A stretch of DNA of 64,000 bases from NCBI RefSeq assembly GCF_001434055.1, contig NZ_AZCZ01000003.1:1-64000 (forward strand), in the 5' to 3' direction. Shown here piece after piece: positions 47,614 to 56,859 of this stretch (the stretch's first letter is position 1; every line of letters begins with the position of its first letter). A program made the translations under genes and the position numbers. Source of the DNA: Levilactobacillus parabrevis ATCC 53295. GTDB lineage: Bacteria; Bacillota; Bacilli; Lactobacillales; Lactobacillaceae. The notes under the pieces were generated by a model, which saw nothing but the letters and a program-made list of their open reading frames with translations, was not told the origin of the DNA and ran no database searches.

Positions 47614-49764
47614 CTAAGCGACCGTTTTAATCTTGAGAGTCATGGCGTTGATGGCGACGATGATCGTACTCAATGACATCACAACCGCCCCCGCCATTGG
47701 GTTCAGCAGGAAACCAATTGGTGCCAACACGCCGGCTGCCAGTGGAATGGCAATCAGGTTGTAGCCAGCTCCCCACCACAGGTTTTCAGTCATCTTACGG
47801 TGGGTTGCCCGTGCCAAGTCTAAGAACTGAATGACATCGGCAGGATCGCTGGAGACCAAGATGATGTCGGCGGATTCAATTGCCACGTCGGTTCCGGAAC
47901 CAATGGCGGTTCCAATATCAGCGCGCGCTAGACTAGGTGCATCGTTGACGCCATCTCCAATGAAGAGGACCTTGCCATCCTTTTGATACTGTTGGACCAG
48001 TCGTTCCTTATCCTCTGGTAGTAGGCGGGCCTGGACGTCGTCAATCCCAACGGAGGCCGCAACCTTGGTGGCCGTTTCCTGATTATCACCGGTCAACATA
48101 ACTGGTGTGATTCCTTGCTGCTTCAGCGAAGCCACCAGAGTTGCGGCGGCTGGCTTGATCTGATCACCCTGTGCGACTAAGCCGAGAACGGCATCGCCAG
48201 CAACCAAGTAGCTGATGGAGTTACCTTCGGCGGCAAATTTCGTAAATTGCTCATGGTCGTAGTCGAGGTGATGTTGGTCGAGGTAGTTCACAGAGACGAC
48301 GCCATAGGTGGTATCGGCAATCGTTCCGAATTGTCCCATGCCAGTTTCTTGGCGAGTATCGGTCGCAGCAGCGAAGGTCAGATCCTTGCCCTTAGCGGCA
48401 GTTAAGATCCCGGTAGCGAGCGGGTGACTTGAACCCTTTTCCAGGCTGGCCATCAGGCTCAAAACGTCGTCCTCACTGTGTTGAGCATCGAAGCTGACCA
48501 AGTGGTTGACCTTGAATTCACCCATTGTCAGCGTTCCAGTCTTGTCCATTAGAGCAAACTTGATCTTCTTCACTTGTTCCATAGCGTTTCGGTTACGAAT
48601 CAACAGGCCATTTTGTGCGGCCAAGGCAGTACTCCGTGAAACAACCAGGGGTACAGCCAAGCCCAGTGCGTGGGGGCAGGCGATGACGAAGACGGCGACA
48701 GCAACTGGCAGAGCAACCGCTAAGTCAGCGACGGTCAGCCAAACAATGAAGGCGAGAATCCCGGCAAAGAGGGCAGCGTAGAAGAGCCAACCGGCCACGC
48801 GGTCCGCAAGATTCTCGGACTTGGACTTGGAATTCTGAGCGTCCTTGATGAGCTTCATCACTTGAGCCAGGTAGCCGGAGTCCCCGGTCCCTGTGACCTT
48901 GGCCGTGATCGTTCCGGTGCCGTTGACGGACCCGCCGATAACCCGATCGCCGATGGTTTTACGGATAGCTTTAGATTCACCGGTTACCAGTGATTCGTTG
49001 ATGTCCGAGCTACCATCTAAGATTAAAGCATCGGCTGGCACCTGTTCACCAGCGCGAATCGCCACCGTTTGCCCAACTTGCAGGTCGCTCAGTTGGACGT
49101 CAGTCGTGTTACCTTGGTTGTCGACGACGTGCGCATCCTGTGGCAAAAGTTTGCCAAGCGCCTCAACAGCGGAACCAGCATTCATGACCGTATTCATTTC
49201 AATCCAGTGACCCAACAGCATAATGACGATCAACGTGGAGAGTTCCCAGAAAAAGTTATTGACGGTTGGTGTTACATGAAAGAGGTTGTTAGCGATGACG
49301 GCGTAGATACTGTAGATGTAGGCCACGCCGACCCCCATGCTGATCAGGGTCATCATGGCGGGGCGCTTCATCTGAATCTCGGCCTTGGCACCGCTGAAGA
49401 AGGGTGCGCCACCGTAAATGAAGAGGACCGTGCCAAGAATGGCGACGACCCAATCGCTACCCGGAAAAATCCATTGGAAGGGCAACGTCATCCCCATCAT
49501 CGGGGGCATCAGGATCACGGGAATCGTGAGAATCAGGGAGACCCAGAACTTGCGTTTCAGATTACCCATGTGCATCATGTGCCCATCGCCCATGTCCATA
49601 TCCATATGGCTCATATCCATGTTGCTCATATCCTGGTGATCGTGGCCGGGGCCCATCGCCATGCCAGCCATGTCATGGTGGGACATCTGACTGTGATCCA
49701 TGCCCTTCATGTCATGGTCCATATTCATGTGGGTCATCCCCAAGTGTCGTTCATTTTCTTTCAT
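47614..49764 (-). CDS. copB: Copper-translocating P1B-type ATPase
   Basis: 716 residues from the ATG at 49764 (GGGAG upstream). The N-terminal 75 residues are a Met/His/Asp-rich metal-binding tail (repeated HDM, MDHSQM, SHMDMDM). The core has actuator VTGESKAIRK, membrane motif VIACPHALGLAVP (CPH, the CopB class), phosphorylation site DKTGTLTMGEF, HP motif SHPLATG and hinge IGDGVNDAPSLARADIGTAIGSG. It exports copper (or silver) from the cytoplasm. Two bases separate it from copY, whose C-terminal codons hold its ribosome binding site. Confidence 0.93.
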   Translation of the reverse strand: MKENERHLGMTHMNMDHDMKGMDHSQMSHHDMAGMAMGPGHDHQDMSNMDMSHMDMDMGDGHMMHMGNLKRKFWVSLILTIPVILMPPMMGMTLPFQWIFPGSDWVVAILGTVLFIYGGAPFFSGAKAEIQMKRPAMMTLISMGVGVAYIYSIYAVIANNLFHVTPTVNNFFWELSTLIVIMLLGHWIEMNTVMNAGSAVEALGKLLPQDAHVVDNQGNTTDVQLSDLQVGQTVAIRAGEQVPADALILDGSSDINESLVTGESKAIRKTIGDRVIGGSVNGTGTITAKVTGTGDSGYLAQVMKLIKDAQNSKSKSENLADRVAGWLFYAALFAGILAFIVWLTVADLAVALPVAVAVFVIACPHALGLAVPLVVSRSTALAAQNGLLIRNRNAMEQVKKIKFALMDKTGTLTMGEFKVNHLVSFDAQHSEDDVLSLMASLEKGSSHPLATGILTAAKGKDLTFAAATDTRQETGMGQFGTIADTTYGVVSVNYLDQHHLDYDHEQFTKFAAEGNSISYLVAGDAVLGLVAQGDQIKPAAATLVASLKQQGITPVMLTGDNQETATKVAASVGIDDVQARLLPEDKERLVQQYQKDGKVLFIGDGVNDAPSLARADIGTAIGSGTDVAIESADIILVSSDPADVIQFLDLARATHRKMTENLWWGAGYNLIAIPLAAGVLAPIGFLLNPMAGAVVMSLSTIIVAINAMTLKIKTVA

Positions 49765-49766
49765 CG

Positions 49767-50216
49767 TTAACAACTCCCTTTGTAACCATCTGGCAGGCAG
49801 TCACACGCAATCATGGTGGGTGCTGTGGCCAGTTTCTCTTGCAAATGCGTAATTAATTCTTGGATATCTGCTTGGCTCAATTCAGTCTGATCAATGGCGT
49901 GGACGAAGGCTTGGCCTCGACACATCGCGCACATCTGATCGAGTTGCCCGGTGAGTGCCGCATCCATGGCGGTCTGCTCCGGGATGAGCGGGGTGTAAAT
50001 AAATTGCCGCCCATTCTTCGTGGTAGCGAGCGCGCCCTTCTTGACGAGCCGGCCAATCAGGGTTTTAATCGTTGCGGCTTTCCAGTCGTGTTGCTGACTG
50101 ACTAAGTCGATGATGGTGTGGCTGTCGGCTTCGTCCAGCGTCCAGACGATGCGCATCACACACCACTCGGCGTTGGTAATGGTTTCGGTAACTTCGGTAT
50201 TTTCGGTAATTGCCAT
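49767..50216 (-). CDS. copY: CopY/TcrY-family copper-responsive repressor
   Basis: 149 residues. BlaI/MecI-type winged helix: ITNAEWCVMRIVWTLDEADSHTIIDLVSQ and WKAATIKTLIGRLVKKGAL. The Cu/Zn-binding tail deviates from the canonical CxCx4CxC: here Cys138, Cys140 and the terminal Cys149 (ACDCLPDGYKGSC). Extra cysteines occur at 96 and 99 (MCAMC). It probably represses copYB at the two cop boxes and releases DNA when Cu(I) displaces zinc. First gene of the operon. Confidence 0.9.
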   Translation of the reverse strand: MAITENTEVTETITNAEWCVMRIVWTLDEADSHTIIDLVSQQHDWKAATIKTLIGRLVKKGALATTKNGRQFIYTPLIPEQTAMDAALTGQLDQMCAMCRGQAFVHAIDQTELSQADIQELITHLQEKLATAPTMIACDCLPDGYKGSC

Positions 50217-50235
50217 GATGAGTCACTCCTTTGTT

Positions 50236-50277
50236 TACGGTTGTAGTTTTAATTGATGATTAGAGTTTACATCTGTA
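50236..50277 (-). promoter_or_regulatory. Two cop boxes of the copYB operon
   Basis: TACATCTGTA (50268-50277) fits TACANNTGTA exactly; TACGGTTGTA (50236-50245) fits with one mismatch. They lie 32 bases apart start to start, and the first overlaps the -10 region. Confidence 0.85.
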
Positions 50278-50292
50278 AACGTAAAGTGTCAA
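50264..50292 (-). promoter_or_regulatory. Promoter of copYB
   Basis: Minus strand TTGACA, 17-bp spacer, TAAACT. The perfect cop box lies over the -10 region and spacer. Confidence 0.8.
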
Positions 50293-50431
50293 GAACGAAG
50301 TTTCTATTCGATTACAAATTCACTAATAAGTAATTAAAATTTGTGGAAGTTTCCCAATAATCGTGGTGTTAGCGCCGAGACTTTGTATAATTGAAAGATA
50401 AGTTTAGTTCACGAAGGGAGCTTATTTACCT

Positions 50432-51691
50432 GTGGTTCTTTTAAAACGCTGGTTACGCGGCATTGCGATCATCGGCCTGATTGCCACTATCTTGGCGCCA
50501 ACGCCAGCCCAAGCGGCAAGTAAGACGGTCAGTAAGGTACCGGCGCGCGCCGCTTACGTCATGGATGCCAACAGTGGCCAGGTTCTTTACCAGCAAAATG
50601 CTGATAAACGGTACCCAATTGCCTCATTATCTAAATTATTAACGGTTTACCTCACCGTCAAAGCAATTAATGAAGGAAAACTCAGCTGGGATGAAGAGGT
50701 TACGATGCCGTCAAACCTTTTAAAATTAAGTCATAGTTACGCTTATTCCTCGTTACGGATGAAGGCGGGAGAAAAATTTACGGTCAAGCAACTAGTTGCT
50801 GCGGCGATGATTGCTTCATCTAATAGTGCGGCTACGGAATTGGGCGAGATCGTCGCTGGCAACAATGCGAAGTTTATCGCGCTGATGAATCAGCAGAGTG
50901 AGGACTGGGGGCTAGAAGCCCACTTTATCAGTTCATCCGGACTGGATAACTCTGACCTTAAGGATTTCGACCTCGTGTTGCCCGATACCGGGAAGAATGA
51001 ACAGAACCTGGTTTCCGCCAAGGCCATCACGAAGGTCGCCCAGCAATTGTTGAAGGCTGACCCGGATATCACCAAGATTGCCAGTCAAACGGAGGCTAGC
51101 ATCAATGGGACGAAGATTTTCAATGAAAACAGTTGTCTGCCCGGGAAGTCTCAGTATAAGAAGGACAGTGGCATCGATGGGCTGAAGACCGGGTATACTG
51201 AGAATGCCAAGCTATGCTTTACGGCGACCTATACAGTTAATGGCCAACGCATGGTGGCAACGATTCTGGGTGGGGACACGACGTTCTCGGCCATGAATAA
51301 GCTAATTAAGCAACTAAAGCAGAAGTATAGTTTGGAGACGACCTCCTTGACCGCACAACGGATTGCGTTGGCCAATGGCCTAGCCACGACCGTAACGGCG
51401 ACACCGATGGCTTCACAGGCCGGTGTCTGGTATCAGGACAAGACGACCAATTTAGAAACGAAGGTTGAGACCAAATTGACACCGGCGCAGCTGAGTTCGG
51501 GAACGGTCAATGTTGGTGATCCGGTGGCTCAGGCCACGGTCACCGATACGCAGACCGGGGCCGCCCAACAGATTACGTATCGTGCCGACCAAACGGCGAC
51601 TTTATTTGCTGAGCGGGTCGTGTTCACAGCGAAGTCAACGACTGATCAACTTCTGACGGCGTTGAAGCAACCGGTGGCAAGTTTGTTTTAA
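50432..51691 (+). CDS. dacA: D-alanyl-D-alanine carboxypeptidase (PBP5-type, S11)
   Basis: 419 residues from GTG. Signal peptide to about 29 (AQA-A). S11 active-site motifs: S65-x-x-K68 in PIASLSKLL, S129-S-N131 in IASSNSAATELG, and K252-T-G in DGLKTGYTENAKLC. The C-terminal domain (300-400) is the PBP5-associated beta domain; a final hydrophobic/amphipathic segment would attach it to the membrane. It trims the terminal D-Ala from muropeptides, controlling cross-linking. Single gene with a terminator 30 bases after its stop. Confidence 0.92.
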   Translation: MVLLKRWLRGIAIIGLIATILAPTPAQAASKTVSKVPARAAYVMDANSGQVLYQQNADKRYPIASLSKLLTVYLTVKAINEGKLSWDEEVTMPSNLLKLSHSYAYSSLRMKAGEKFTVKQLVAAAMIASSNSAATELGEIVAGNNAKFIALMNQQSEDWGLEAHFISSSGLDNSDLKDFDLVLPDTGKNEQNLVSAKAITKVAQQLLKADPDITKIASQTEASINGTKIFNENSCLPGKSQYKKDSGIDGLKTGYTENAKLCFTATYTVNGQRMVATILGGDTTFSAMNKLIKQLKQKYSLETTSLTAQRIALANGLATTVTATPMASQAGVWYQDKTTNLETKVETKLTPAQLSSGTVNVGDPVAQATVTDTQTGAAQQITYRADQTATLFAERVVFTAKSTTDQLLTALKQPVASLF

Positions 51692-51720
51692 CGGTTAAAC
51701 CAACTCAATATGATCAAGTG

Positions 51721-51750
51721 GAATCGGGACGGTTGTCTCGGTTCTTTTTT
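51721..51750 (+). terminator. Terminator of the D,D-carboxypeptidase gene
   Basis: GAATCGGGAC with GTCTCGGTTC (two wobbles), then TTTTTT. Confidence 0.85.
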
Positions 51751-52317
51751 GATGGCGTTACTTATAGGAAGAAAAATATTATCATCTAACCTGTTGATGG
51801 TATCTAGTGGGTCATTGAACGGTCTGATTTATCCCGGATATGCAGAATTCGTCCGGACTACTTTATGATGAAATTCATGGGAGAGATATGGTGGATTTTC
51901 AGAAAAAATGGACTGCTTTTTCCAAAAAAACTGTGAATAAAGCGGGTAGGACGTCAGGGTTGTTAGGGAAGCTTCAACGATAATGCAATAGTTACTAGAA
52001 CTGGCGGTCAATCTGGCTTCATCCGACGGTGGACTAGTCGGTAGCTAAGTGTTGGGGGAGACAGTTAGTAGTCATTCCGAATTTTGAAGCGGTGATTACG
52101 ACCTAAAAAATGTCATAGCCGGTCGATTTAAGACTTAGGTGGTATATCAGAAAGAAAATCCGGCTGAATCTTGGCTTTTAGTGAAAGCGGAAACATTTTT
52201 ATTTTGAAATTTATCACAAGTGCACGCATCATGATAAACGTTGATGTATCAGTATATGAAGGCACATAAACTGGTGGTGAATCGACTACCAATTCACATA
52301 ATTTTTTTAATTTGTGC
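51751..52317. other. 570-base AT-rich gene-free stretch
   Basis: No ORF with a start signal and no strong hairpin. The only long ORFs are short and on the minus strand without a ribosome binding site. It could hold a decayed gene, but I recognise no protein fragment. Confidence 0.5.
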
Positions 52318-52346
52318 TTGAAAGCGATTTCTACACGTGGTACGCT
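52318..52346 (+). promoter_or_regulatory. Promoter of the GPH symporter gene with overlapping cre
   Basis: TTGAAA (52318-52323), 17-bp spacer, TACGCT (52341-52346). TTGAAAGCGATTTCT (52318-52332) also fits the cre consensus at every position, so CcpA binding would cover the -35. Confidence 0.75.
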
Positions 52347-52354
52347 GAACCTAA

Positions 52355-52375
52355 CTTGTATATTAGTTATACAAG
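52355..52375. promoter_or_regulatory. Operator-like dyad downstream of the GPH promoter
   Basis: CTTGTATA and TATACAAG, perfect 8-bp arms around TTAGT, placed at the expected transcription start. The arms resemble operators of GntR-family sugar regulators such as TreR; no regulator gene is adjacent. Confidence 0.65.
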
Positions 52376-52480
52376 AAGAGCGTTACCGTAAAAACCCTAG
52401 CTAGGATTACCACAGCGTTCAGTTAAGCCCTTATTTCGCACGTTTAGACTATATATAATTTTTAGGAAGTGTCAGGAAAA

Positions 52481-53905
52481 TTGGATAAAACACAAAAAAC
52501 GGTTACCATCGATGCCGCGCCTTTCAATATAAAAGACCGTATCGGTTATATGTTTGGTGATATTGGGAATAACTTCTCATTTAACGTTATCAACTCGTTC
52601 TTAATGATTTTCTACACCAACGTCCTCGGTTTAACTGGGGCTCAAGTTGGTATCTTGTTCTTGACTGCTCGGTTCGTCGATGCCTTTGCCGATATCATGG
52701 TTGGGCGATTCGTCGATAACAGTAAGTTACATAAGAGTGGCCGGTTCCAGCCTTGGATGAACCGGATGAAGTACCCATTGATGATTGCCTTCATCTTGAC
52801 ATTCGTGCCAATCGTTAAGGATTGGGCAATGCCAGCACGTTTGGCTTACGTCTTCATCACGTACTTATCATGGGGGATCTTCTACTCCTCAGTTAACATC
52901 CCTTATGGGTCCATGGCTTCCGCAATTAGTGGGGATCCTAACGATAAGACTTCACTGTCGACGTTCCGTGCCATCGGTTCTGCCGTTGGTAGTGCGCTGA
53001 CTAGTTACGTCTTACCACTGATCATTTACGTTGGGGCTTCCCAAAAGATTTCTGGGAACCGCTTCTTCTGGGTCGTTGTTGGCTGTGCCTTCATCGCTTG
53101 GGCTTGCTACACGTTAACGACTGCTTTAACGACTGAACGTGTGCGGACTGAAAAGTCTGAAAAGGTGCCATTAGCACGTTTGGTTAAGGGTTTGTTTGAA
53201 AACAAGGCTTTGATTGTCTTAGTTCTTGTTGATATCTTAATCGTTATCAACCAAAACTTATCAGGGACGCTGTTAACGTACCTGTTCAACGACTACTTCA
53301 AGGATACGAAGGCCTTGAGTATCGCGTTGGTCTTCAACTTTGCGACAGTTATTCTGTTAGCCCCATTCAGTAACTGGATGACGCGGACGTTTGGTCGTAA
53401 GGAATGTTCTATCGTTGCCTTGTTCATCGGTGCCGCAATTTACGGGGCCTTAATGATGATTCGGACACAAAGCGCCGGGTTCTACCTGGTAATGCTGTTC
53501 TTCGGTTCCTTAGGTGCCGGGGTCTTCAACCTGATGGTTTGGGCCTTCATCACCGATGTTATCGATAATCACGAAGTCTTAACGGGTGTCCGTGAAGATG
53601 GTGTGGTTTATGGTGTTAACTCGTTTGCTCGTAAGGTTGCCCAAGCTATCGCCGGTGGTTTCGGTGGGTTCATGTTGACCTTCATCGGTTACAAGTCCTC
53701 TACTGGTGGTGGTGCACAACAGACCACGACCGTTGTTAACCACATCTACACGTTAGCGACTGGGGTACCAACCTTCTGTCTGTTACTGGCCGGCTTGGTC
53801 TTACTGTTCTTCTACCCATTGAGTAAGAAGCGCGTGAACGCCAACGCTGCCAAATTAGCTGAAATTCACTCTGAAAACGCTGAAGAGGAAGAAGAAGCTA
53901 AGTAA
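52481..53905 (+). CDS. GPH-family sugar:cation symporter
   Basis: 474 residues from TTG at 52481, preceded by AGGAAGTG at a suitable distance; the GTG at 52469 lies directly on that ribosome binding site. Twelve helices. GPH signatures: KDRIGYMFGDIGNNFSFNVINSFLMIFYTNVLG (in helices 1-2), DIMVGRFVDNSKLHKSGRFQPW (loop 2-3), and GVREDGVVYGVNSFARKVAQAI. It is close to XylP/MelB-type transporters of glycosides or pentosides. No glycosidase gene is adjacent. Controlled by a cre and a second operator. An acidic EEEEEAK tail ends the protein. Confidence 0.9.
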   Translation: MDKTQKTVTIDAAPFNIKDRIGYMFGDIGNNFSFNVINSFLMIFYTNVLGLTGAQVGILFLTARFVDAFADIMVGRFVDNSKLHKSGRFQPWMNRMKYPLMIAFILTFVPIVKDWAMPARLAYVFITYLSWGIFYSSVNIPYGSMASAISGDPNDKTSLSTFRAIGSAVGSALTSYVLPLIIYVGASQKISGNRFFWVVVGCAFIAWACYTLTTALTTERVRTEKSEKVPLARLVKGLFENKALIVLVLVDILIVINQNLSGTLLTYLFNDYFKDTKALSIALVFNFATVILLAPFSNWMTRTFGRKECSIVALFIGAAIYGALMMIRTQSAGFYLVMLFFGSLGAGVFNLMVWAFITDVIDNHEVLTGVREDGVVYGVNSFARKVAQAIAGGFGGFMLTFIGYKSSTGGGAQQTTTVVNHIYTLATGVPTFCLLLAGLVLLFFYPLSKKRVNANAAKLAEIHSENAEEEEEAK

Positions 53906-53939
53906 GCAGATCGGTTTAAAAAAGTAAATAAGTCTAAAG

Positions 53940-53985
53940 AAGTCGTGCTCGCCATTCTGTTTTGAATGGTAGGCACGACTTTTTC
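53940..53985 (+). terminator. Terminator of the GPH symporter gene
   Basis: AAGTCGTGC with GCACGACTT and an inner CCATTC/GAATGG stem, then TTT. Confidence 0.85.
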
Positions 53986-54075
53986 TGTGGTTTGAAGTTT
54001 TGTGAGTTGTGATGTTGGTTGCATAGAAGTAAAACTAGTCAGCAGATTGGAAAATAGACGGGTTAACCAAGCGTA

Positions 54076-54267
54076 GTCGCAGGAGGGCAGGGTGTAGCCA
54101 GCCGTGACGATGGTGTTAGGACGGGCGTTTGGTTCTTCCCGTGCTTACACCATGGGACGAGCTTGGAAACTCGCCGATTTATGCGAGGTTTCAAGTCGAG
54201 GTCCAAGACCGCACTTTGGCTTGGACCGATCCCCACAGCAGGCGGAATCCCTGCCAGCCGGAGGCGA
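54076..54267 (+). repeat. Structured repeat family I, copy R7 (full)
   Basis: P1: GGCAGGG with CCCTGCC. P2: ATGGTGTTAGGACGGG with CCCGTGCTTACACCAT. Core: ATGGGAC with ATCCCCA. P3: CTTGGAAACTCGC with GCGAGGTTTCAAG. P4: GGTCCAAG with CTTGGACC. It ends seven bases from the stop of the convergent ABC permease gene. Confidence 0.9.
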
Positions 54268-54274
54268 AACTTAG

Positions 54275-56851
54275 TTAGTCCACTGATTTCAAAGCATCTA
54301 GCATGTTGATGCGCTTCAGCTTACGGTGCATCAGCCACATCACCAGCAAGCTAAAGGCCAGCGTCAGAAGCGCCGAGTACCCGTAACTCACGGGGTGAAT
54401 GTCCGGCGAGAACATCAGGCTGTCAATCTCCGCCGTATTCAGGATGTAACTGTGGAGCCAGTCGCCCATGAAGCAACCAAAGAAGATGCCCATGACCGTT
54501 AGAATCAGATTTTCTCTGAAGATGTACATCGTGACCTCGCTGTCGTAGAAGCCCAACACTTTAATCGTCGAGAGCTCCCGAATCCGTTCAGAAACGTTGA
54601 TGTTGGTCAGATTGTAGAGAACGACCAGCGCCAATGCCCCGGCAGCGACCACGAAGATGACGACAACTAGATCCATGGTATCCAGCATCTGGAAGTTGTT
54701 TTTCTTCTCGGTACTCAGTAGGCTAACGTTGAGCATCCCCTTGGTCTTCAGGAGGTCACTAGCAAATTGGTTCTGGGCCGTTTGCCCGTGATGCTTGAAC
54801 TGAACCAGATTGCCGTTGTAGACGGGGTGTTGCCCGAAAATATGGTGATAAGCTTGTGGCGACAGATAAATGAAGTGATTGACGTAGTTCTCCGCGATGG
54901 CCGCCACTCGAACATGCTTGATGGCGTGATCGCCCAGCTTGAGCGGCAGTTGGTCGCCGACTTTGACATCGTAGAGTTTGGCCAACTTTTCATCGATGAT
55001 GGCGCCCTGGCCGTTGAGAGTGTAAGCGTGGTGACTCTGGCGGTTACGCAGGACGACGAACTTCTTCAGTTGTTGCGGCCGTTGGGGGACGCTCAACGTG
55101 GCCGTTTGGTTAGCCACGCCCGCACGTTCCACGGTCACTTGTGATTGCTTGAGGACTAGGTCGTTCTTGTATAACGACTGGCGGTGCAGGGCGCGGCGTT
55201 GCTGAGTCGTTTGGGTGCCGTTACGCACGACGATGGCGTCGTAGTGCCAGAGTTGATTGAACTGTTTAACGCTGATGTCGCCAATGGAATCCTTTAAACC
55301 AAAGCCGGTGATCATCATCGCCATGCAGCCAGCAATGCCCAGCACCGTCATCAGCAGGCGCTGCTTATAACGAAAGAGATTTCGCAGCGTGACCTTATGA
55401 TTGAAGCTCAAACGCCGCCAGAGACCGTGCCAATGTTCCAGCCACAGGGTCTTGCCGGCCTTGGGTGCCTTGGGTTGCATCAACGTGGCGGGGGTGCTGT
55501 GGAGGTCAACGCGCAGAACGATGGCGGCACTCCCCATGGTGCAGGCCAGCGCGATGACTAGTGCAATCAGGATGTCCGTCCAGAGGTACTGAACGTTGAT
55601 GGCGGGGAGATTGTACATGCTGCCATAGGCTTGTGCGATGAACCGGGGGAAGAAATTGACCCCGAAGCCTACGCCCAGGAGCGTTCCCAGCAGGCTGGCT
55701 AATCCACCATAGAGCATAAACTCACTGCCAATGGCGAGATTGCTGTAGCCGAGGGCTTTGAGCGTCCCCATTTGAATCCGCAGTTCAGTAACCATTCGCG
55801 TCATGGTCGTTAGGCAGATCAGCGCGGCGATGGCAATGAAAAAGAGTGGAAAGACCGTGGACAGGGCCACGACCCGTTGCGTATTTTCGTGATATTCGCT
55901 GTAACCGGGATTAGCGGATCGACCGGTGTAGAAGTAGGTGGGCTGGCCAATCGCAGCAATCTTTGTCTGCGCCTGCTTGATCTGCGCCTGAGCTTTGATC
56001 AGGATTGGCGAGTTGGCTGGGAGTTGTTGGCTTAGCTGACTGACCCGCCGGACCTGTGGCGCCAACTGTGCGCGGGCCTGTCGCTGAAGCTGGGCTTGGC
56101 GTTTCGCTGCTTGGGGTTTGAGCCAGGATTTTAGTTTCGCCGTGTTGACCCGTTGACGGTGCTTGTACGTTGCGGAGTAGGGGGCAACGGCCGCAAGGTT
56201 CTTGAACTGAACGTCGATGCGGCTGGCGACCTTCTGTGTTAGCGTCCCCGGTTTGACCAGGGCAAAATAGTCCAGCGTGCCCTTGCCAACGGTCGTAACG
56301 CCCCGAGTCGTCTTCTCGATGTAGCGAGGAGAGTTAACGAAGCCAACGACCGTAAATGTCCGCCGGTTAAAGGACCTGTTCAACTTAGCGGTAGTGGCGA
56401 TCTTGTAGGTCGACCCTAATTTTAAATGGGGCTGGAGGGTCCGGGCCTGCTGGTCAAGGACGATCTCGTTGGCCTTGCGCGGCAGGTGACCGCTGACCAC
56501 CGTTAGCCGGTTGACCCGTTGCTTGGCGGGCACCTCGGCCACCCGGACGGTTTGGTTGTTATTGAGCTGATTGATGTCGAGGTACTTCACGGCCTGGTAG
56601 GCAATCTGGCTACGATGCTGGTGTAAGACGGCCAAATCTTGTTTGGTGAGACCAGCCGTGGACTGGACACTGTTCGACGCTAGTTTTTGGGTGGCGTAGT
56701 AGTCATCGGCGGCCTGCAGCATGTCCGGCCCGGTCGCTCGGATACCGGTATAGAAGGCGACACCGAGAAAGATGATCAACATAATCGAGAGAAAACGCGC
56801 CTTGGAGCGACCAATCTCTCGGAACATGGCTTTGACATAACTTTTTGTCAT
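54275..56851 (-). CDS. FtsX-family ABC transporter permease
   Basis: 858 residues from the ATG at 56851 (GGTAGGTG upstream); an ATG at 56866 overlaps the ATPase stop. First helix at about 22-40, then a large extracellular domain (about 45-335, with a Gln/Ala-rich coiled coil near 245-300), then an FtsX core of three helices (about 340-460). A second extracellular region (510-720) and FtsX core (720-850) follow, giving the duplicated layout of large MacB/YtrF-like permeases. Such complexes export peptides or lipids or mediate antimicrobial-peptide resistance; no two-component system is adjacent. Partner ATPase is the upstream gene. Confidence 0.88.
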   Translation of the reverse strand: MTKSYVKAMFREIGRSKARFLSIMLIIFLGVAFYTGIRATGPDMLQAADDYYATQKLASNSVQSTAGLTKQDLAVLHQHRSQIAYQAVKYLDINQLNNNQTVRVAEVPAKQRVNRLTVVSGHLPRKANEIVLDQQARTLQPHLKLGSTYKIATTAKLNRSFNRRTFTVVGFVNSPRYIEKTTRGVTTVGKGTLDYFALVKPGTLTQKVASRIDVQFKNLAAVAPYSATYKHRQRVNTAKLKSWLKPQAAKRQAQLQRQARAQLAPQVRRVSQLSQQLPANSPILIKAQAQIKQAQTKIAAIGQPTYFYTGRSANPGYSEYHENTQRVVALSTVFPLFFIAIAALICLTTMTRMVTELRIQMGTLKALGYSNLAIGSEFMLYGGLASLLGTLLGVGFGVNFFPRFIAQAYGSMYNLPAINVQYLWTDILIALVIALACTMGSAAIVLRVDLHSTPATLMQPKAPKAGKTLWLEHWHGLWRRLSFNHKVTLRNLFRYKQRLLMTVLGIAGCMAMMITGFGLKDSIGDISVKQFNQLWHYDAIVVRNGTQTTQQRRALHRQSLYKNDLVLKQSQVTVERAGVANQTATLSVPQRPQQLKKFVVLRNRQSHHAYTLNGQGAIIDEKLAKLYDVKVGDQLPLKLGDHAIKHVRVAAIAENYVNHFIYLSPQAYHHIFGQHPVYNGNLVQFKHHGQTAQNQFASDLLKTKGMLNVSLLSTEKKNNFQMLDTMDLVVVIFVVAAGALALVVLYNLTNINVSERIRELSTIKVLGFYDSEVTMYIFRENLILTVMGIFFGCFMGDWLHSYILNTAEIDSLMFSPDIHPVSYGYSALLTLAFSLLVMWLMHRKLKRINMLDALKSVD

Positions 56852-56859
56852 AGCGGCAC

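Noticed and set aside
49069..49770. 233-codon plus-strand ORF rich in His
   Set aside because: It is the complement of the Met/His-rich copB start region; the copB reading has all the P-type ATPase motifs.
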